A stretch of DNA of 39,735 bases from Cyanobacteria bacterium RM1_2_2 (GTDB lineage: Bacteria > Cyanobacteriota > Cyanobacteriia > Elainellales > Elainellaceae): positions 1-39,735 of the forward strand of contig JAAUQT010000023.1 of the NCBI GenBank assembly GCA_012033495.1, in the 5' to 3' direction. The notes below the pieces were generated by a model. It was not told the DNA's origin and did not search any database. It saw nothing but the letters and a program-made list of their open reading frames with translations. Positions within the stretch are counted from its first letter, which is position 1, and every line of letters begins with the position of its first letter. The translations under genes and the position numbers were made by a program. Shown one piece after another: positions 24,856-33,807 of the stretch.

Positions 24856-26268
24856 TCACTGACGAAACCCCGGAATCAACTGCTCCGGTGCTCCTGCTAA
24901 ATCAGTTTCCAAGTTTGGTGGGATGGCAGCAGGCAAGGTTGGATCTATATCAATCGGCAATTGGCTACTTTCTGCATCCGGCAACCAGCCCAGAAACGGC
25001 AGTGGCAGTAAGGTGCTGAGATTAGTAATCACGACCAGCAGCCAGAGTTGCGTAAAGTTGGTCTCGGTAATGCCCAGCCAGTGCATTAACATAGCCCCGA
25101 ACTCGTAGGAAACCAGTGAAGCCAGATTTGTTAGTGACATTAGCAGCGCAAATAAAGTGGCTTCAACTCCCGCAGGACAGAGGCGAGCCGCGAGAACCAG
25201 CACAGGCATGTAGGCAATCTGTCCCATCACCGTCAAGATCAGGCTGTCTCCCAGGCTAAACCAATGATCGTCGATGCCAATGGCGCGGTTCGCATGAGTG
25301 ACCAACAGCAGCATCGTCATCCCCAAAACGGCGGAAATTAAAGTCGTCCAACCGAAGATGACGCGAAACGGAACCGATCGAAAAAACCGCTGAAATAGCC
25401 AAATTCCAACCAGCGAAGCCAAGCTCGTGACTAGCCGCACCCGCCCCAAAAATTCTGGCTGGAATCCCAACTCATTGGTTGTGAAGAAGAAAAAGGCAGC
25501 ATCAGCGGTAGGAGTCGCTTGCCACAGGAACAGAAACGCCGTAGGCAGCCAGATTGCTTTCTGAGTAATCGCGCCCTTCAGTTGCTTGACCTGCTGCCAA
25601 ACCACCGACCATTCGCTAGCGTGATCAATTCGCGATTCACTAATCCACCAGGCCACCAACGAAACAATCAGCGGAAAGGTGGCGGTGATGGCAAACACGG
25701 TGCGATTGCTGAAATGCTCTAGTAGAGAACCGCTGAAGTAGGCAGTGATTAAACCTCCTAGCGCCGAAGCTCCCCAGCAAATCGACTGAAGCGAGCCAGC
25801 ATTTTGAATCGACTCCTTGCGGGCCCGCTCAACCACTAGCGAATCCACAATCACATCGCCAAAAGCAACCGAGAAAGAGCTAAGAGCAATTGCTGCGGTT
25901 GCCGCCCATGCCGTATGAACCACCGTTGCCAGCAGCAGCCAAGCCAGCGTTCCTAGCAGTCCCGACAGGATAAGGTAAGGGCGACGACGATAGCCAAAGA
26001 TGGGCAGTCCATCAGAAACGAACCCAAACAGAGGCTTAATCATCCAGGGCAACGCGGCCACCCCCATTAGGGCAGACACCTGAGCCGGACTGAGGGCAAG
26101 TTCGTCTTTGAGGAAAAAGCTAACGGCTAGTCGCGCTAAGCCCAAAACCCCTTGGACAACGTAAACCAGCAGAATTGCAATCAGTTCCGGACTGGGTTCA
26201 TGCCCAAGGAACACCTTCTCTGTCAGGAAATGCTTAACCTTTGTGAAGCCGGGAAGCGCAGTGATCAT
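24856..26268 (-). CDS. folate/biopterin transporter (FBT/BT1 family)
   Basis: A 470-residue membrane protein with about 12 helices. It has the BT1 signatures ALPWMIKPLFGFVSDGLPIFGYRRRPYL (about residues 72-99; quoted only as family landmark: PLFGFVSD, GYRRRPY) and FGDVIVDSLVVERAR (about 155-169). Plant and Synechocystis FBT proteins carry folates across the chloroplast envelope or plasma membrane. The C-terminal about 35 residues after WLPDAESS are hydrophilic and Pro-rich, probably a cytosolic tail. It is a single gene. Substrate is folate-like by family; pterin transport cannot be excluded. Confidence 0.9.
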   Translation of the reverse strand: MITALPGFTKVKHFLTEKVFLGHEPSPELIAILLVYVVQGVLGLARLAVSFFLKDELALSPAQVSALMGVAALPWMIKPLFGFVSDGLPIFGYRRRPYLILSGLLGTLAWLLLATVVHTAWAATAAIALSSFSVAFGDVIVDSLVVERARKESIQNAGSLQSICWGASALGGLITAYFSGSLLEHFSNRTVFAITATFPLIVSLVAWWISESRIDHASEWSVVWQQVKQLKGAITQKAIWLPTAFLFLWQATPTADAAFFFFTTNELGFQPEFLGRVRLVTSLASLVGIWLFQRFFRSVPFRVIFGWTTLISAVLGMTMLLLVTHANRAIGIDDHWFSLGDSLILTVMGQIAYMPVLVLAARLCPAGVEATLFALLMSLTNLASLVSYEFGAMLMHWLGITETNFTQLWLLVVITNLSTLLPLPFLGWLPDAESSQLPIDIDPTLPAAIPPNLETDLAGAPEQLIPGFRQ

Positions 26269-26412
26269 CTAAACCTGATCGTTAAGAAATATCAACTGCC
26301 TTCTATGATAACGGTCTTGGTTTGTCTGTCCAATTTGCCATCGCGCACTCATACCAAATCTCTAGTCCAGGGTTGCAGATGGCAAGCGACCTGAAGTTAC
26401 AAAGGAGTAGAA

Positions 26413-26540
26413 CTAAGGAGATTTCTAGGAAAAAGTTGTTGCCACGTTGGGGCAGGTTTGGACTCAGTCTCGCGTCGCCCAGATGATTGATCTGCAAACC
26501 TGCCCGTACCGGGGTAGAGGGTTTCCCAGAAATCTCCTAA
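26413..26540. repeat. nested inverted-repeat (MITE-like) element
   Basis: Outer arms AGGAGATTTCT (26415-26425) and AGAAATCTCCT (26528-26538) pair perfectly, with good flanking pairing. Inner arms GGGCAGGTTTG (26449-26459) and CAAACCTGCCC (26495-26505) also pair. Part of the inner arm, CAAACCTGCCCGTAC, recurs inverted at 31194-31208. The gap 26269-26726 holds no convincing gene. Confidence 0.7.
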
Positions 26541-26726
26541 GGAGTAGAACCGACGCACCTGAAGCTTGAACTCTCGATCCTCCTTTTTGTAGACACGAAG
26601 CAGCTTCCCGCAGGGTCGGGGGTAGAGGGATCTCTTCTGCGTCAGTCCTCATGAGGCAGAGCAACGGCTGAAATCGTGCCATAGTAACCACAACAAAATC
26701 CAAAATCCAACAAAATGGGATGGGAT

Positions 26727-28886
26727 TTAGAGCGAAATAAAATCGCTGGGCGACACGCTCAGTTGACTGACGCTAATATTTTTAACCAGCGCAAGTTGCT
26801 GACCGCTCAACTTGATTGCCGTATCTGCGCCAATCTGCTGGAACGTAATTTGACTGGAGTTTATATCCTCTTTTAAGAAGGAGAACACGTCAACGCCATC
26901 TTGGAAATCTTCAATGATTGTTGTGCCTGTCTTGCGTTCTAGGAAGAAAATATCGGCTCCTTTGCCACCAATCAACACGTCGTTGCCATTACCTGCCTCT
27001 AGAAAATCATCGCCCACGCCGCCATTCAGCGTGTCATTGTTGTTGCCACCCGCAAGACTATCATCACCTGCTTGCCCCAACAGGAGGTCGTTGCCGTTGT
27101 CTCCGCTAATTTCATCGTCACCGCCGCCACCTTTAAGCGTGTCACCCCGCTGCAAGCCGCTGATCACGTCGCTGCCTCCTGTTCCGTTGAGGGTGTCAGC
27201 TTGGTTGGTGCCTCTGATGCGTCTTCCGGCTCTAGAAGCGCGTTCAAAGTCTCCCTGGGTGATTTGCTGCGTGTTAGTGCCCAGCAGGGTAGCTAATTCA
27301 ATTCCATTCCAACTGACAACCGTACTAGAGCCTCGCTGTTCCAACTGAATGTTCTTCGTATTAAGTCCTGCCGACAATCCCAGCTTATCGATGCCATCCT
27401 CAAAATCGCGGATTAGAGTGTCGCCCCGCTTCTGCTGCAACACAAACACATCTGCTCCTACTCCGCCTGCTAAAGTGTCGTTTCCTTCGCCGCCATCCAG
27501 AGTGTCATCATTATCGCCACCCTGTAGGTTATCGTTGCCGTTGCCGCCTTCCAACCGGTCATCTCCGGCTCCCCCTTTCAGCACATCGTCGCCATTGACG
27601 CCTCTCAGCGTGTCATCGCCTTGCAGACCCGAAATTCGATCGGCTTGTGGTGTGCCTTGCAGCGTGTTGTCGCCGCTGGTGCCCCTAATTTCTGGGCTGT
27701 TTACCGTTACCCGTCCAAAAATATCTTGCTGATCGTTGCTGCCACTGTCGCTTTGCCAGATCACCACCGCATCTGAAGCTGAAGTCACCGCCACCGCAGG
27801 ACGAGTCTGATTTTCATCTCCATCTCGATTGACCTGAAACTCTCCGCCTTGCCGCCTGCCGCTCTGCAAGAATCGCTGCCCAAAGATGCCAAATTCGTCT
27901 CCATCTTGATCGTCGCTTGCCCAAACGACCGTGAAATTGCCGCTGGCATCGCTCGCCACCGCCGGATTAACCTGATCGCCGTCAGTGGTAGAGTTGACCA
28001 AAATTTGCCGATCGGGATTGCCATTCGTGCTGAAGCGCTGAGCATAGATGCCGTAACCATCGCCGTCATCGTCTTGATCGTCACTTTGCCACGCCACCAC
28101 AAAACTGCCGCTGTCGTCGATAGCCACCGCTGGGTTCGTCTGGTCGCCGTCCGTCTCGGTTCCCACCTGAAACTCAGCCCCAACTGCGAGTCCACTGCTG
28201 TTGTAGCGCTGACCAAAAATTCCTGCGCCTGACCCATCCTGCCTATCGCTGACCCAAACCACCACAAAGTCGCCCTGCGAGTTGATCGCCACGACAGGAG
28301 CCGTCTGATCGTTCTCGGTGCGTGTATTCACTCGGAACTCAGCCCCAAGCAAAGCGCCATTTCGATCAAAGCGTTGAGCAAAAATCCCTGTGCCGCTGGT
28401 GTCCTGTCCGATGGTGTTGGCGTCTTGCTGCTCACTTTCGTAAACAACGATAAAATTACCCAGCGCATCGCTGGCCACATCAGGATTAGCCTGATCCTGC
28501 TGGATGCTGCGGTTGACTCGAAACTCTGTCCCCAACGGACTGCCCGCTGAGTTGAACCGTTGGGCGTAAACGTCCTGCCCGCTAAAGCCACCCGTTTGCT
28601 GGTCGCTTGACCAAACCACTACAAAGTTATTACTGGCATCTACCGCAACTGCCGGATCACTCTGGTCGTTTTGCGTGGTGGTGTTGACCCGAAATTCTGG
28701 GCTAACTGGAACAGCCGAAGCATTGTAAATTCGAGCAAAAATTCCCTCTCCGTCGCCATCCTGGTCTTCGCTCTGCCAAGTGATCACAAAGTTGCCGAGG
28801 GAGCCAATTGCAATATCAGGGCTGACTTGCTCACCACTGATGTAAGTGTTGACGTGGAAGTCGGAGGTGGAGGGGTTGACGCTCAT
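26727..28886 (-). CDS. large RTX protein with seven N-terminal beta repeats
   Basis: A 719-residue protein from ATG 28886 (MSVNPSTSDFHVNTY); a TTG at 28922 is less likely. Residues about 10-385 hold seven repeats of roughly 50-60 residues. Each has the pattern F-x-V-N ... DQ-x-x-P-x-V-A-x-D ... G-N-F-V-V-V-W-x-S ... G-I-F-A-Q-R-F, as in DQSDPAVAVDASNNFVVVW. Two RTX modules of Ca2+-binding nonapeptides follow (GGAGDDRLEGGNGNDNL-type). Each ends in a similar block: GADVFVL ... IRDFEDGIDKLGL, then GADIFFL ... IEDFQDGVDVFSF. It is probably exported by type I secretion and folds in outside calcium. The protein is very acidic. Its role, perhaps adhesion or surface layer, is unknown. Confidence 0.85.
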   Translation of the reverse strand: MSVNPSTSDFHVNTYISGEQVSPDIAIGSLGNFVITWQSEDQDGDGEGIFARIYNASAVPVSPEFRVNTTTQNDQSDPAVAVDASNNFVVVWSSDQQTGGFSGQDVYAQRFNSAGSPLGTEFRVNRSIQQDQANPDVASDALGNFIVVYESEQQDANTIGQDTSGTGIFAQRFDRNGALLGAEFRVNTRTENDQTAPVVAINSQGDFVVVWVSDRQDGSGAGIFGQRYNSSGLAVGAEFQVGTETDGDQTNPAVAIDDSGSFVVAWQSDDQDDDGDGYGIYAQRFSTNGNPDRQILVNSTTDGDQVNPAVASDASGNFTVVWASDDQDGDEFGIFGQRFLQSGRRQGGEFQVNRDGDENQTRPAVAVTSASDAVVIWQSDSGSNDQQDIFGRVTVNSPEIRGTSGDNTLQGTPQADRISGLQGDDTLRGVNGDDVLKGGAGDDRLEGGNGNDNLQGGDNDDTLDGGEGNDTLAGGVGADVFVLQQKRGDTLIRDFEDGIDKLGLSAGLNTKNIQLEQRGSSTVVSWNGIELATLLGTNTQQITQGDFERASRAGRRIRGTNQADTLNGTGGSDVISGLQRGDTLKGGGGDDEISGDNGNDLLLGQAGDDSLAGGNNNDTLNGGVGDDFLEAGNGNDVLIGGKGADIFFLERKTGTTIIEDFQDGVDVFSFLKEDINSSQITFQQIGADTAIKLSGQQLALVKNISVSQLSVSPSDFISL

Positions 28887-29337
28887 AGTCTTCTCAATAG
28901 GGGTGCAACACGATTTGGACAATCATCTATGGATACCCAGAACTATCATATCTACTAGGTGTAGAGTTGAATTTATTTTATTGAGTAATTTTGACTCTAT
29001 ATGTGGAAATATGGAATTACTCCAGAGATTAATTTCTGACTATTGTGCTCTATTATCTATTCCGTGCCCTCTCCTGAGTTGGGATGAAGCAATTTGCAAC
29101 TTTCCTGGGTTGGCTTGCTACAAGTCCTTTTACAAACCTTTACAAAAGGGAGATTTGGGGATTTCGATGGTTTTGCGACCAGCCGCTAGACTTTCAAATC
29201 GCTTCTCAGGGCTGGTGAACTTCCTCTAGCAAGTTTTTGTCAAGGTCTGACTAAAGCTAGGGTTGAGTGCTATAAGTTAAGTAATGTGAGCCTTAACACT
29301 TGCCAAAGTATAGAGTTGTATACGGAGAGGATGATCC
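28887..29337. other. intergenic region, no gene seen
   Basis: AT-rich gap between the divergent RTX and clpS genes. It must hold promoters for both. Apart from that I see no clear RNA gene, terminator or repeat. Confidence 0.5.
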
Positions 29338-29619
29338 GTGGCAGTCGAAACGATCGAACAGCGTTCTACAGCCCGTAAGCTTGCTCCGCGCTATCGGGTA
29401 TTGCTGCATAATGACGATTTCAATTCAATGGAATATGTGGTGCAAACTTTGGTCAAGACCGTGCCAAGTTTGACGATCCCGCAAGCGGTCAGCATCATGA
29501 TGGAAGCCCACACCAACGGCATCGCTCTAGTGATTACCTGCGCTCAAGAGCACGCTGAGTTTTACTGCGAAACCCTGAAGAATCACAGTTTAACCAGCAC
29601 CATCGAACCGGACGAATAG
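29338..29619 (+). CDS. clpS: ATP-dependent Clp protease adaptor ClpS
   Basis: A 93-residue N-recognin adaptor that delivers N-degron substrates to ClpC/ClpAP-type proteases. Family core: YRVLLHNDDFNSMEYVV (about residues 19-35), with the NDD substrate-pocket motif, then MMEAHTNGIALVITC, with the His of EAHxxG lining the pocket, and AEFYCETLK. The start is GTG 29338, 8 bases after GGAGAGG. A nearby ATG (29331) is out of frame. Length and sequence fit cyanobacterial ClpS1 rather than ClpS2. A dispersed repeat begins 3 bases after the stop. Confidence 0.93.
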   Translation: MAVETIEQRSTARKLAPRYRVLLHNDDFNSMEYVVQTLVKTVPSLTIPQAVSIMMEAHTNGIALVITCAQEHAEFYCETLKNHSLTSTIEPDE

Positions 29620-29621
29620 CC

Positions 29622-29753
29622 CTAGGGCGCGTTATCCATTCAGGGTCAAACGCTGGCCGCATCCGCCGGATCGCGTCCGTTCCCCAAACACAGGCTAGGT
29701 GCTGTCGCCTTGCCAGGGTCAGAGTTTTAGCTGGAATAGATCACAGCCCCTAG
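29622..29753. repeat. dispersed ~130-bp repeat, copy 2
   Basis: Begins CTAGGGCGCG and ends CACAGCCCCTAG, so the ends are imperfect inverted repeats. It is about 85-90% similar to copy 3 by eye and more distant from copy 1. It starts directly behind the clpS stop codon. Confidence 0.88.
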
Positions 29754-30024
29754 TGAAGTTGCGGGTTACTTCGCTTCAAAAAATTTGTCGGTCACTTCTG
29801 TGAGGGTATTTTACAAAATGCCCTCTTTTTGTTTTATGGCACTTACTCTCATGGCAGTTGCTTTGACAGCGCGGTGTCCCTGTTGCAGTTATCTGTTGCA
29901 GGTTATCTGTTGCACATTGTGATCTCCTCAGTCGAGGAAGGGCAAGGGCATGGCACACTAGCTTAAGCCAGTTTTGGTTTCCGGGCTGGTGTTGTGGGTT
30001 TCTTCTGATTTTTAAACTTGATTT
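29754..30024. other. intergenic region upstream of fni
   Basis: No gene seen. A TGTTGCAG/TGTTGCAC stretch near 29882-29917 is an imperfect short direct repeat (TTATCTGTTGCA twice). Confidence 0.5.
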
Positions 30025-31131
30025 TTGAACTTTGTGGATCTCATCACCAACACAGTCAACCCTGCTTTGAATGCCTCTGTCCCTAGCCCCGATCAGCCTT
30101 CTGAATCGGCAACTGAAACTCGTAAAGCTGACCATTTGCGGGTTTGTTTGGAGGAAGAGGTGCAGTTTTACCAAACCACCACCGGATTGGAGCGCTACCG
30201 CTTTCGCCATTGTTGTCTACCAGAACTGGATCGATCGGAGATTGATCTTTCCACTTCGTTTCTCGGTAAAGCCCTATCCGCACCGCTGCTGATTTCTTCA
30301 ATGACGGGCGGCACAGATTTGGCGCGTTTAATCAACCTGCGGCTAGCCGCTGTGGCTCAGCAGTTTGGGCTGGCAATGGGTGTGGGTTCGCAACGGGTCG
30401 CCATCGAAAATCCGCAGGCGGCGGCTACCTTCGCAGTGCGAGCCGTTGCGCCTGATATTTTGCTATTCGCTAATTTGGGAGCCGTGCAGCTAAATTATGA
30501 TTACGGACTAGCAGAATGCCAGCGCTCAGTTGATTTGCTAGAAGCCGATGCGCTAATCCTGCACTTAAACCCGCTACAGGAATGCGTTCAAACCCGTGGC
30601 GATACGAATTTTCGAGGACTGTTGAGCAAAATCGCGCAATTATGTCGAAGTTTGCCCGTTCCCGTGATTGCCAAAGAAGTCGGCAATGGAATTTCGGCTC
30701 AGATGGCGCAAAAGCTAATCGAGGCGGGTGTGAGTGCCATTGACGTAGCTGGAGCAGGCGGAACTTCGTGGGCGCGAGTTGAAAGTGAGCGAGCAACCGA
30801 TCCTAAACAGCGTCGCTTAGGGCAAACCTTCGCAAACTGGGGCATTCCCACCGCAGAATGTATTACTGCTATCCGTGCCGTTGCACCTGACCTGCCGTTG
30901 ATTGGTTCTGGTGGCTTACGAGACGGGCTAGAAGCCGCTAAAACCCTCGCACTGGGGGCAGACTTAGCGGGGTTGGCACTGCCGTTTTTGCAGGCAGCAG
31001 CAGAATCGGAGACCGCCTTACAAACCCTGACCGAAACCCTCATGGCTGAGCTAACGACAGTGCTGTTTTGTACGGGCAGCGTTGATTTATCAGCACTTCG
31101 GGCGAATCGGGTTTTGGAACCTCTGGTTTGA
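30025..31131 (+). CDS. fni: type 2 isopentenyl-diphosphate delta-isomerase
   Basis: FMN- and Mg2+-dependent enzyme interconverting IPP and DMAPP, the only IPP isomerase type in most cyanobacteria. TIM-barrel motifs are RKADHLRV (33-40), [11 protein letters not shown] (about 90-100), HLNPLQE (180-186) with Gln and Glu at the active site, [17 protein letters not shown] (216-224), [12 protein letters not shown] and GSGGLRDG. No ATG lies near the N-terminus; TTG 30025 or GTG 30034 must serve as start. Total length (365-368 residues) is normal. It feeds carotenoid, chlorophyll-phytol and quinone synthesis. Single gene. Confidence 0.94.
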   Translation: MNFVDLITNTVNPALNASVPSPDQPSESATETRKADHLRVCLEEEVQFYQTTTGLERYRFRHCCLPELDRSEIDLSTSFLGKALSAPLLISSMTGGTDLARLINLRLAAVAQQFGLAMGVGSQRVAIENPQAAATFAVRAVAPDILLFANLGAVQLNYDYGLAECQRSVDLLEADALILHLNPLQECVQTRGDTNFRGLLSKIAQLCRSLPVPVIAKEVGNGISAQMAQKLIEAGVSAIDVAGAGGTSWARVESERATDPKQRRLGQTFANWGIPTAECITAIRAVAPDLPLIGSGGLRDGLEAAKTLALGADLAGLALPFLQAAAESETALQTLTETLMAELTTVLFCTGSVDLSALRANRVLEPLV

Positions 31132-31193
31132 GCGGCTGGTTTGAGCGTCTGTAGCAAATTGGTGTCAGGCAAACCCTGAAGCACCAAATCTCT

Positions 31194-31235
31194 GTACGGG
31201 CAGGTTTGGCGATAGAGGCGATAGAGGCGATAGAA
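31194..31235. repeat. shared 15-mer followed by 9-bp tandem repeat
   Basis: GTACGGGCAGGTTTG (31194-31208) is the inverted match to part of the element at 26495-26509. GCGATAGAG follows at 31209 and 31218, with a variant at 31227. Confidence 0.8.
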
Positions 31236-31277
31236 CTCTTGGCTTGAGGCAGCGACTTGGGCAAAATCTGCCCCGAC

Positions 31278-31422
31278 CTAGGGCGCGTCATCTATGAATG
31301 GTCAAACATGAATGGTCAAACGCTGTCCGCATCAGCCGGATCGCGCCCGTTCCCCAAAGCAGGCGAGGGGCTGTCGCCTTGCCAGGGTCAGGGTTTTAGC
31401 TGGAATGGATCACAGCCCCTAG
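31278..31422. repeat. dispersed ~130-bp repeat, copy 3, with internal duplication
   Basis: Begins CTAGGGCGCGTCATC and ends CACAGCCCCTAG. It is longer than copy 2 because ATGAATGGTCAAAC is repeated twice in tandem near 31293-31320. Otherwise nearly the same as copy 2, so one of these copies moved or was duplicated recently. Confidence 0.9.
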
Positions 31423-31583
31423 AGGAATCTGTTTTCTTAAAAATCTCTCCAGCCACCGCTCGACGAACATAACCTAATCAAAAAGATCAGCGATTACACT
31501 GGAAGCAAGGAATTAGTTTCTCAACTGATTTTTCTTACGCCGATCTTGCGCCGATTCTGATGGGATTAATTCAAAAGCTGATG

Positions 31584-31678
31584 TCATACCATTTTGGATT
31601 TGCGTTCGCGCAGCGTTGCACTAGCAACTTTTGGATGGTGGAAGCTTAGCGCAGCGATGGTTTCAGTCTGCAAACTGC
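31584..31678 (+). repeat. dispersed repeat, free copy of the element inside the Asp-box gene
   Basis: Matches the inverse of 7697-7775 in blocks: TCATACCATTTTGGATTT, TTTTGGATGGTGGAAGCTT, GGTTTCAGTCTGC. It differs by an extra GCGTTCGCGCAGCGTTGC-type insert between the first two blocks. Lies in the 770-bp gap between fni and sppA, where I see no gene. Confidence 0.8.
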
Positions 31679-31905
31679 TGCGTCCTCGGTTGAAATCGGT
31701 ATCAGAAGCTGATGAGGAAAGAGCGTAGGAGGGAAAAATCTCTGTGTGGAAGCATGTTCCTTACCGGCTCTATTTCCGATCACGTTGCCTACAGTTGCCT
31801 ACAAGTTAGTTGCCTACAATAGGGCTACCGGAAACTTCTGGTTGCTCCTGTGCGATAGGCTGCGGCCTTAGCTGATTTAACTCACTCCTATACTTTCTGG
31901 ATTCA

Positions 31906-33717
31906 ATGCGCGATTTTCTCAAACAAACTTTTGCCACGCTGACGGGCATCTTCCTGTTTCTGACGCTGAGCGCGGCTGGCTTGATGACCCTCCTGATTGC
32001 CATCACTGCTGCTTCACGGGAGGCGAGTTCTCGCGTTGAGCCAGATTCTGTCCTGACGATCGATTTGGCTCAAGAAATTACAGATGCGAGTGCTGCCAAC
32101 AATCCGGGTCAGGTGATTGGGCAAGCGCTGGCGGGCAACAGTCCACGGAATACCATTGCGCTGCGAACGGTGCTGGAAACCCTAGAACGAGCCGCCAAAG
32201 ATGATCGGATCGCCGGGATTTATTTATCAGGAAATATTAACTCGGTCGGTTTAGGTTCGGGGATGGCAACGTTGCAGGAAGTGCGGCAGGCGCTGCAAAA
32301 GTTTCGAGAATCGGGAAAGCCTATCCTGGCTTACGATACGATTGGCTGGACGGAACGAGAGTATTATCTGACTTCTGTTGCTGACCAAATTTTTCTGAAT
32401 CCTACCGCTGCCTTAGAATTCAATGGTTTCAGCATGGAAACCACCTTTTTTGGCGGAGCGTTGCAGAAATATGGAGTAGGAGTGCAGCCGATTCGCGCTG
32501 GCAAATATAAATCGGCGATTGAACCCTTTACCCGTTCCACGAACAGCCCAGAAGCCCGTGAAGAAACCCAAAAGCTGCTGAGTGATTTGTGGGCAGAGTT
32601 TTTGGCCGCGACTGCCAAGAGCCGCAGTTTGACGCCTCAACAGCTTCAAACCATTGCCGACCAGCAGGGGCTTTTGCTTCCTGATCAAGCGCAGGCAGCG
32701 AAGCTGATCGATAAAGTGACTCACGAAGACGAAGTTTTGGCTGAACTTCAAGGGGTGACAGGCGAATCGCAGGATAATGATTCCTTTAAGCAAATCAGCC
32801 TTTCCGACTACGCCAGAGTCGTAGAATTAACGGCTCGTCGTCCCTATAGCCCAAACGAAGTGGCTGTGATTTATGCTGAAGGCGAAATTGTTAGCGGTCG
32901 GGGGGCAGCAGGCAGCATTGGTGGCGAAACGTTAACAGAACTGCTGCGAGAATTACGTCACGATGATGATGTGAAAGCGGTGGTGCTGCGGGTGAACAGT
33001 CCGGGGGGCAGCGCGACTGCGTCCTCACTGATTGCGAGAGAAGTGTTGCTCATAAAGCAAGAAAAGCCTGTGGTGGTTTCGATGGGGAGCTATGCCGCTT
33101 CAGGAGGCTATCAGATTTCTAGCTATGCCAATCGGATTTTTGCGGCTCCTAACACGGTGACAGGCTCCATTGGCGTCTATGGCATGTTAACCAACATCAA
33201 AACGCTGGCCAACAAAAATGGCATCACTTGGGATGTGGTCAAAACCGGACGTTTAGCTGATAGCAGCACAATTGCTCGACCGAGAACGTCAGAAGAGTTG
33301 GCGATTTCTCAGCGGGTGGTAGATCGGCTCTACGATCAGTTTTTGGCATTGGTGGCAGAGTCGCGCCCGATTTCGAGTACCAAAGTAGCTGAAATTGCCC
33401 AAGGTCGCGTGTGGTCAGGAACGTCTGCCAAGGGACTGGGGTTAATCGATGAATTGGGCGGCTTGGAAGCGGCGATTCAGTCGGCGGTAGATCTGGCTGA
33501 ACTGGGAGACGATTGGCAATTGTCGGAATATCCTCAAACAAACCGCTTTGAAGCTCGCATCTTCCGGCGGTTGTTTAGACAAGTCGATGTGGCAACCGTC
33601 CGCGATCCGATCACAGCAGAACTGCAAAAGCTTCAGTCTGACTTCAAAACTCTGCAATTAATGAATGATCCCCTGGGAGCCTACAGCCGCCTGCCGTTTA
33701 ATCCCTGGATTCGGTAG
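31906..33717 (+). CDS. sppA: signal peptide peptidase SppA, long (67K) type
   Basis: A 603-residue membrane-bound serine protease degrading cleaved signal peptides. One N-terminal membrane anchor lies at about 11-35 (TLTGIFLFLTLSAAGLMTLL). Two tandem S49 domains follow. The catalytic Lys is in GKYKSAIEPF (200-202) in the first domain. The catalytic Ser is Ser399 in SMGSYAASGGY in the second, followed by TGSIGVYG. This matches the Ser-Lys dyad split over two domains in E. coli SppA. In cyanobacteria SppA has been linked to light acclimation of antenna and thylakoid. Single gene, intact. Confidence 0.94.
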   Translation: MRDFLKQTFATLTGIFLFLTLSAAGLMTLLIAITAASREASSRVEPDSVLTIDLAQEITDASAANNPGQVIGQALAGNSPRNTIALRTVLETLERAAKDDRIAGIYLSGNINSVGLGSGMATLQEVRQALQKFRESGKPILAYDTIGWTEREYYLTSVADQIFLNPTAALEFNGFSMETTFFGGALQKYGVGVQPIRAGKYKSAIEPFTRSTNSPEAREETQKLLSDLWAEFLAATAKSRSLTPQQLQTIADQQGLLLPDQAQAAKLIDKVTHEDEVLAELQGVTGESQDNDSFKQISLSDYARVVELTARRPYSPNEVAVIYAEGEIVSGRGAAGSIGGETLTELLRELRHDDDVKAVVLRVNSPGGSATASSLIAREVLLIKQEKPVVVSMGSYAASGGYQISSYANRIFAAPNTVTGSIGVYGMLTNIKTLANKNGITWDVVKTGRLADSSTIARPRTSEELAISQRVVDRLYDQFLALVAESRPISSTKVAEIAQGRVWSGTSAKGLGLIDELGGLEAAIQSAVDLAELGDDWQLSEYPQTNRFEARIFRRLFRQVDVATVRDPITAELQKLQSDFKTLQLMNDPLGAYSRLPFNPWIR

Positions 33718-33807
33718 AACCAGTTAGCTAATTTCTGAAATCTGGATGACCTGAAATCTGGACGACCCGCGATGAGGGCAGTTTTGTAGCGGTTCACGAA
33801 CTCCCCC

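Noticed and set aside
26464-26703. 79-codon frame in the gap before the RTX gene
   Set aside because: It covers half of the inverted-repeat element and looks repeat-derived; no family resemblance.
26914-27732. Long open frames opposite the RTX gene
   Set aside because: Ser/Pro/Leu-rich strings are the expected antisense of Gly/Asp repeats; not genes.
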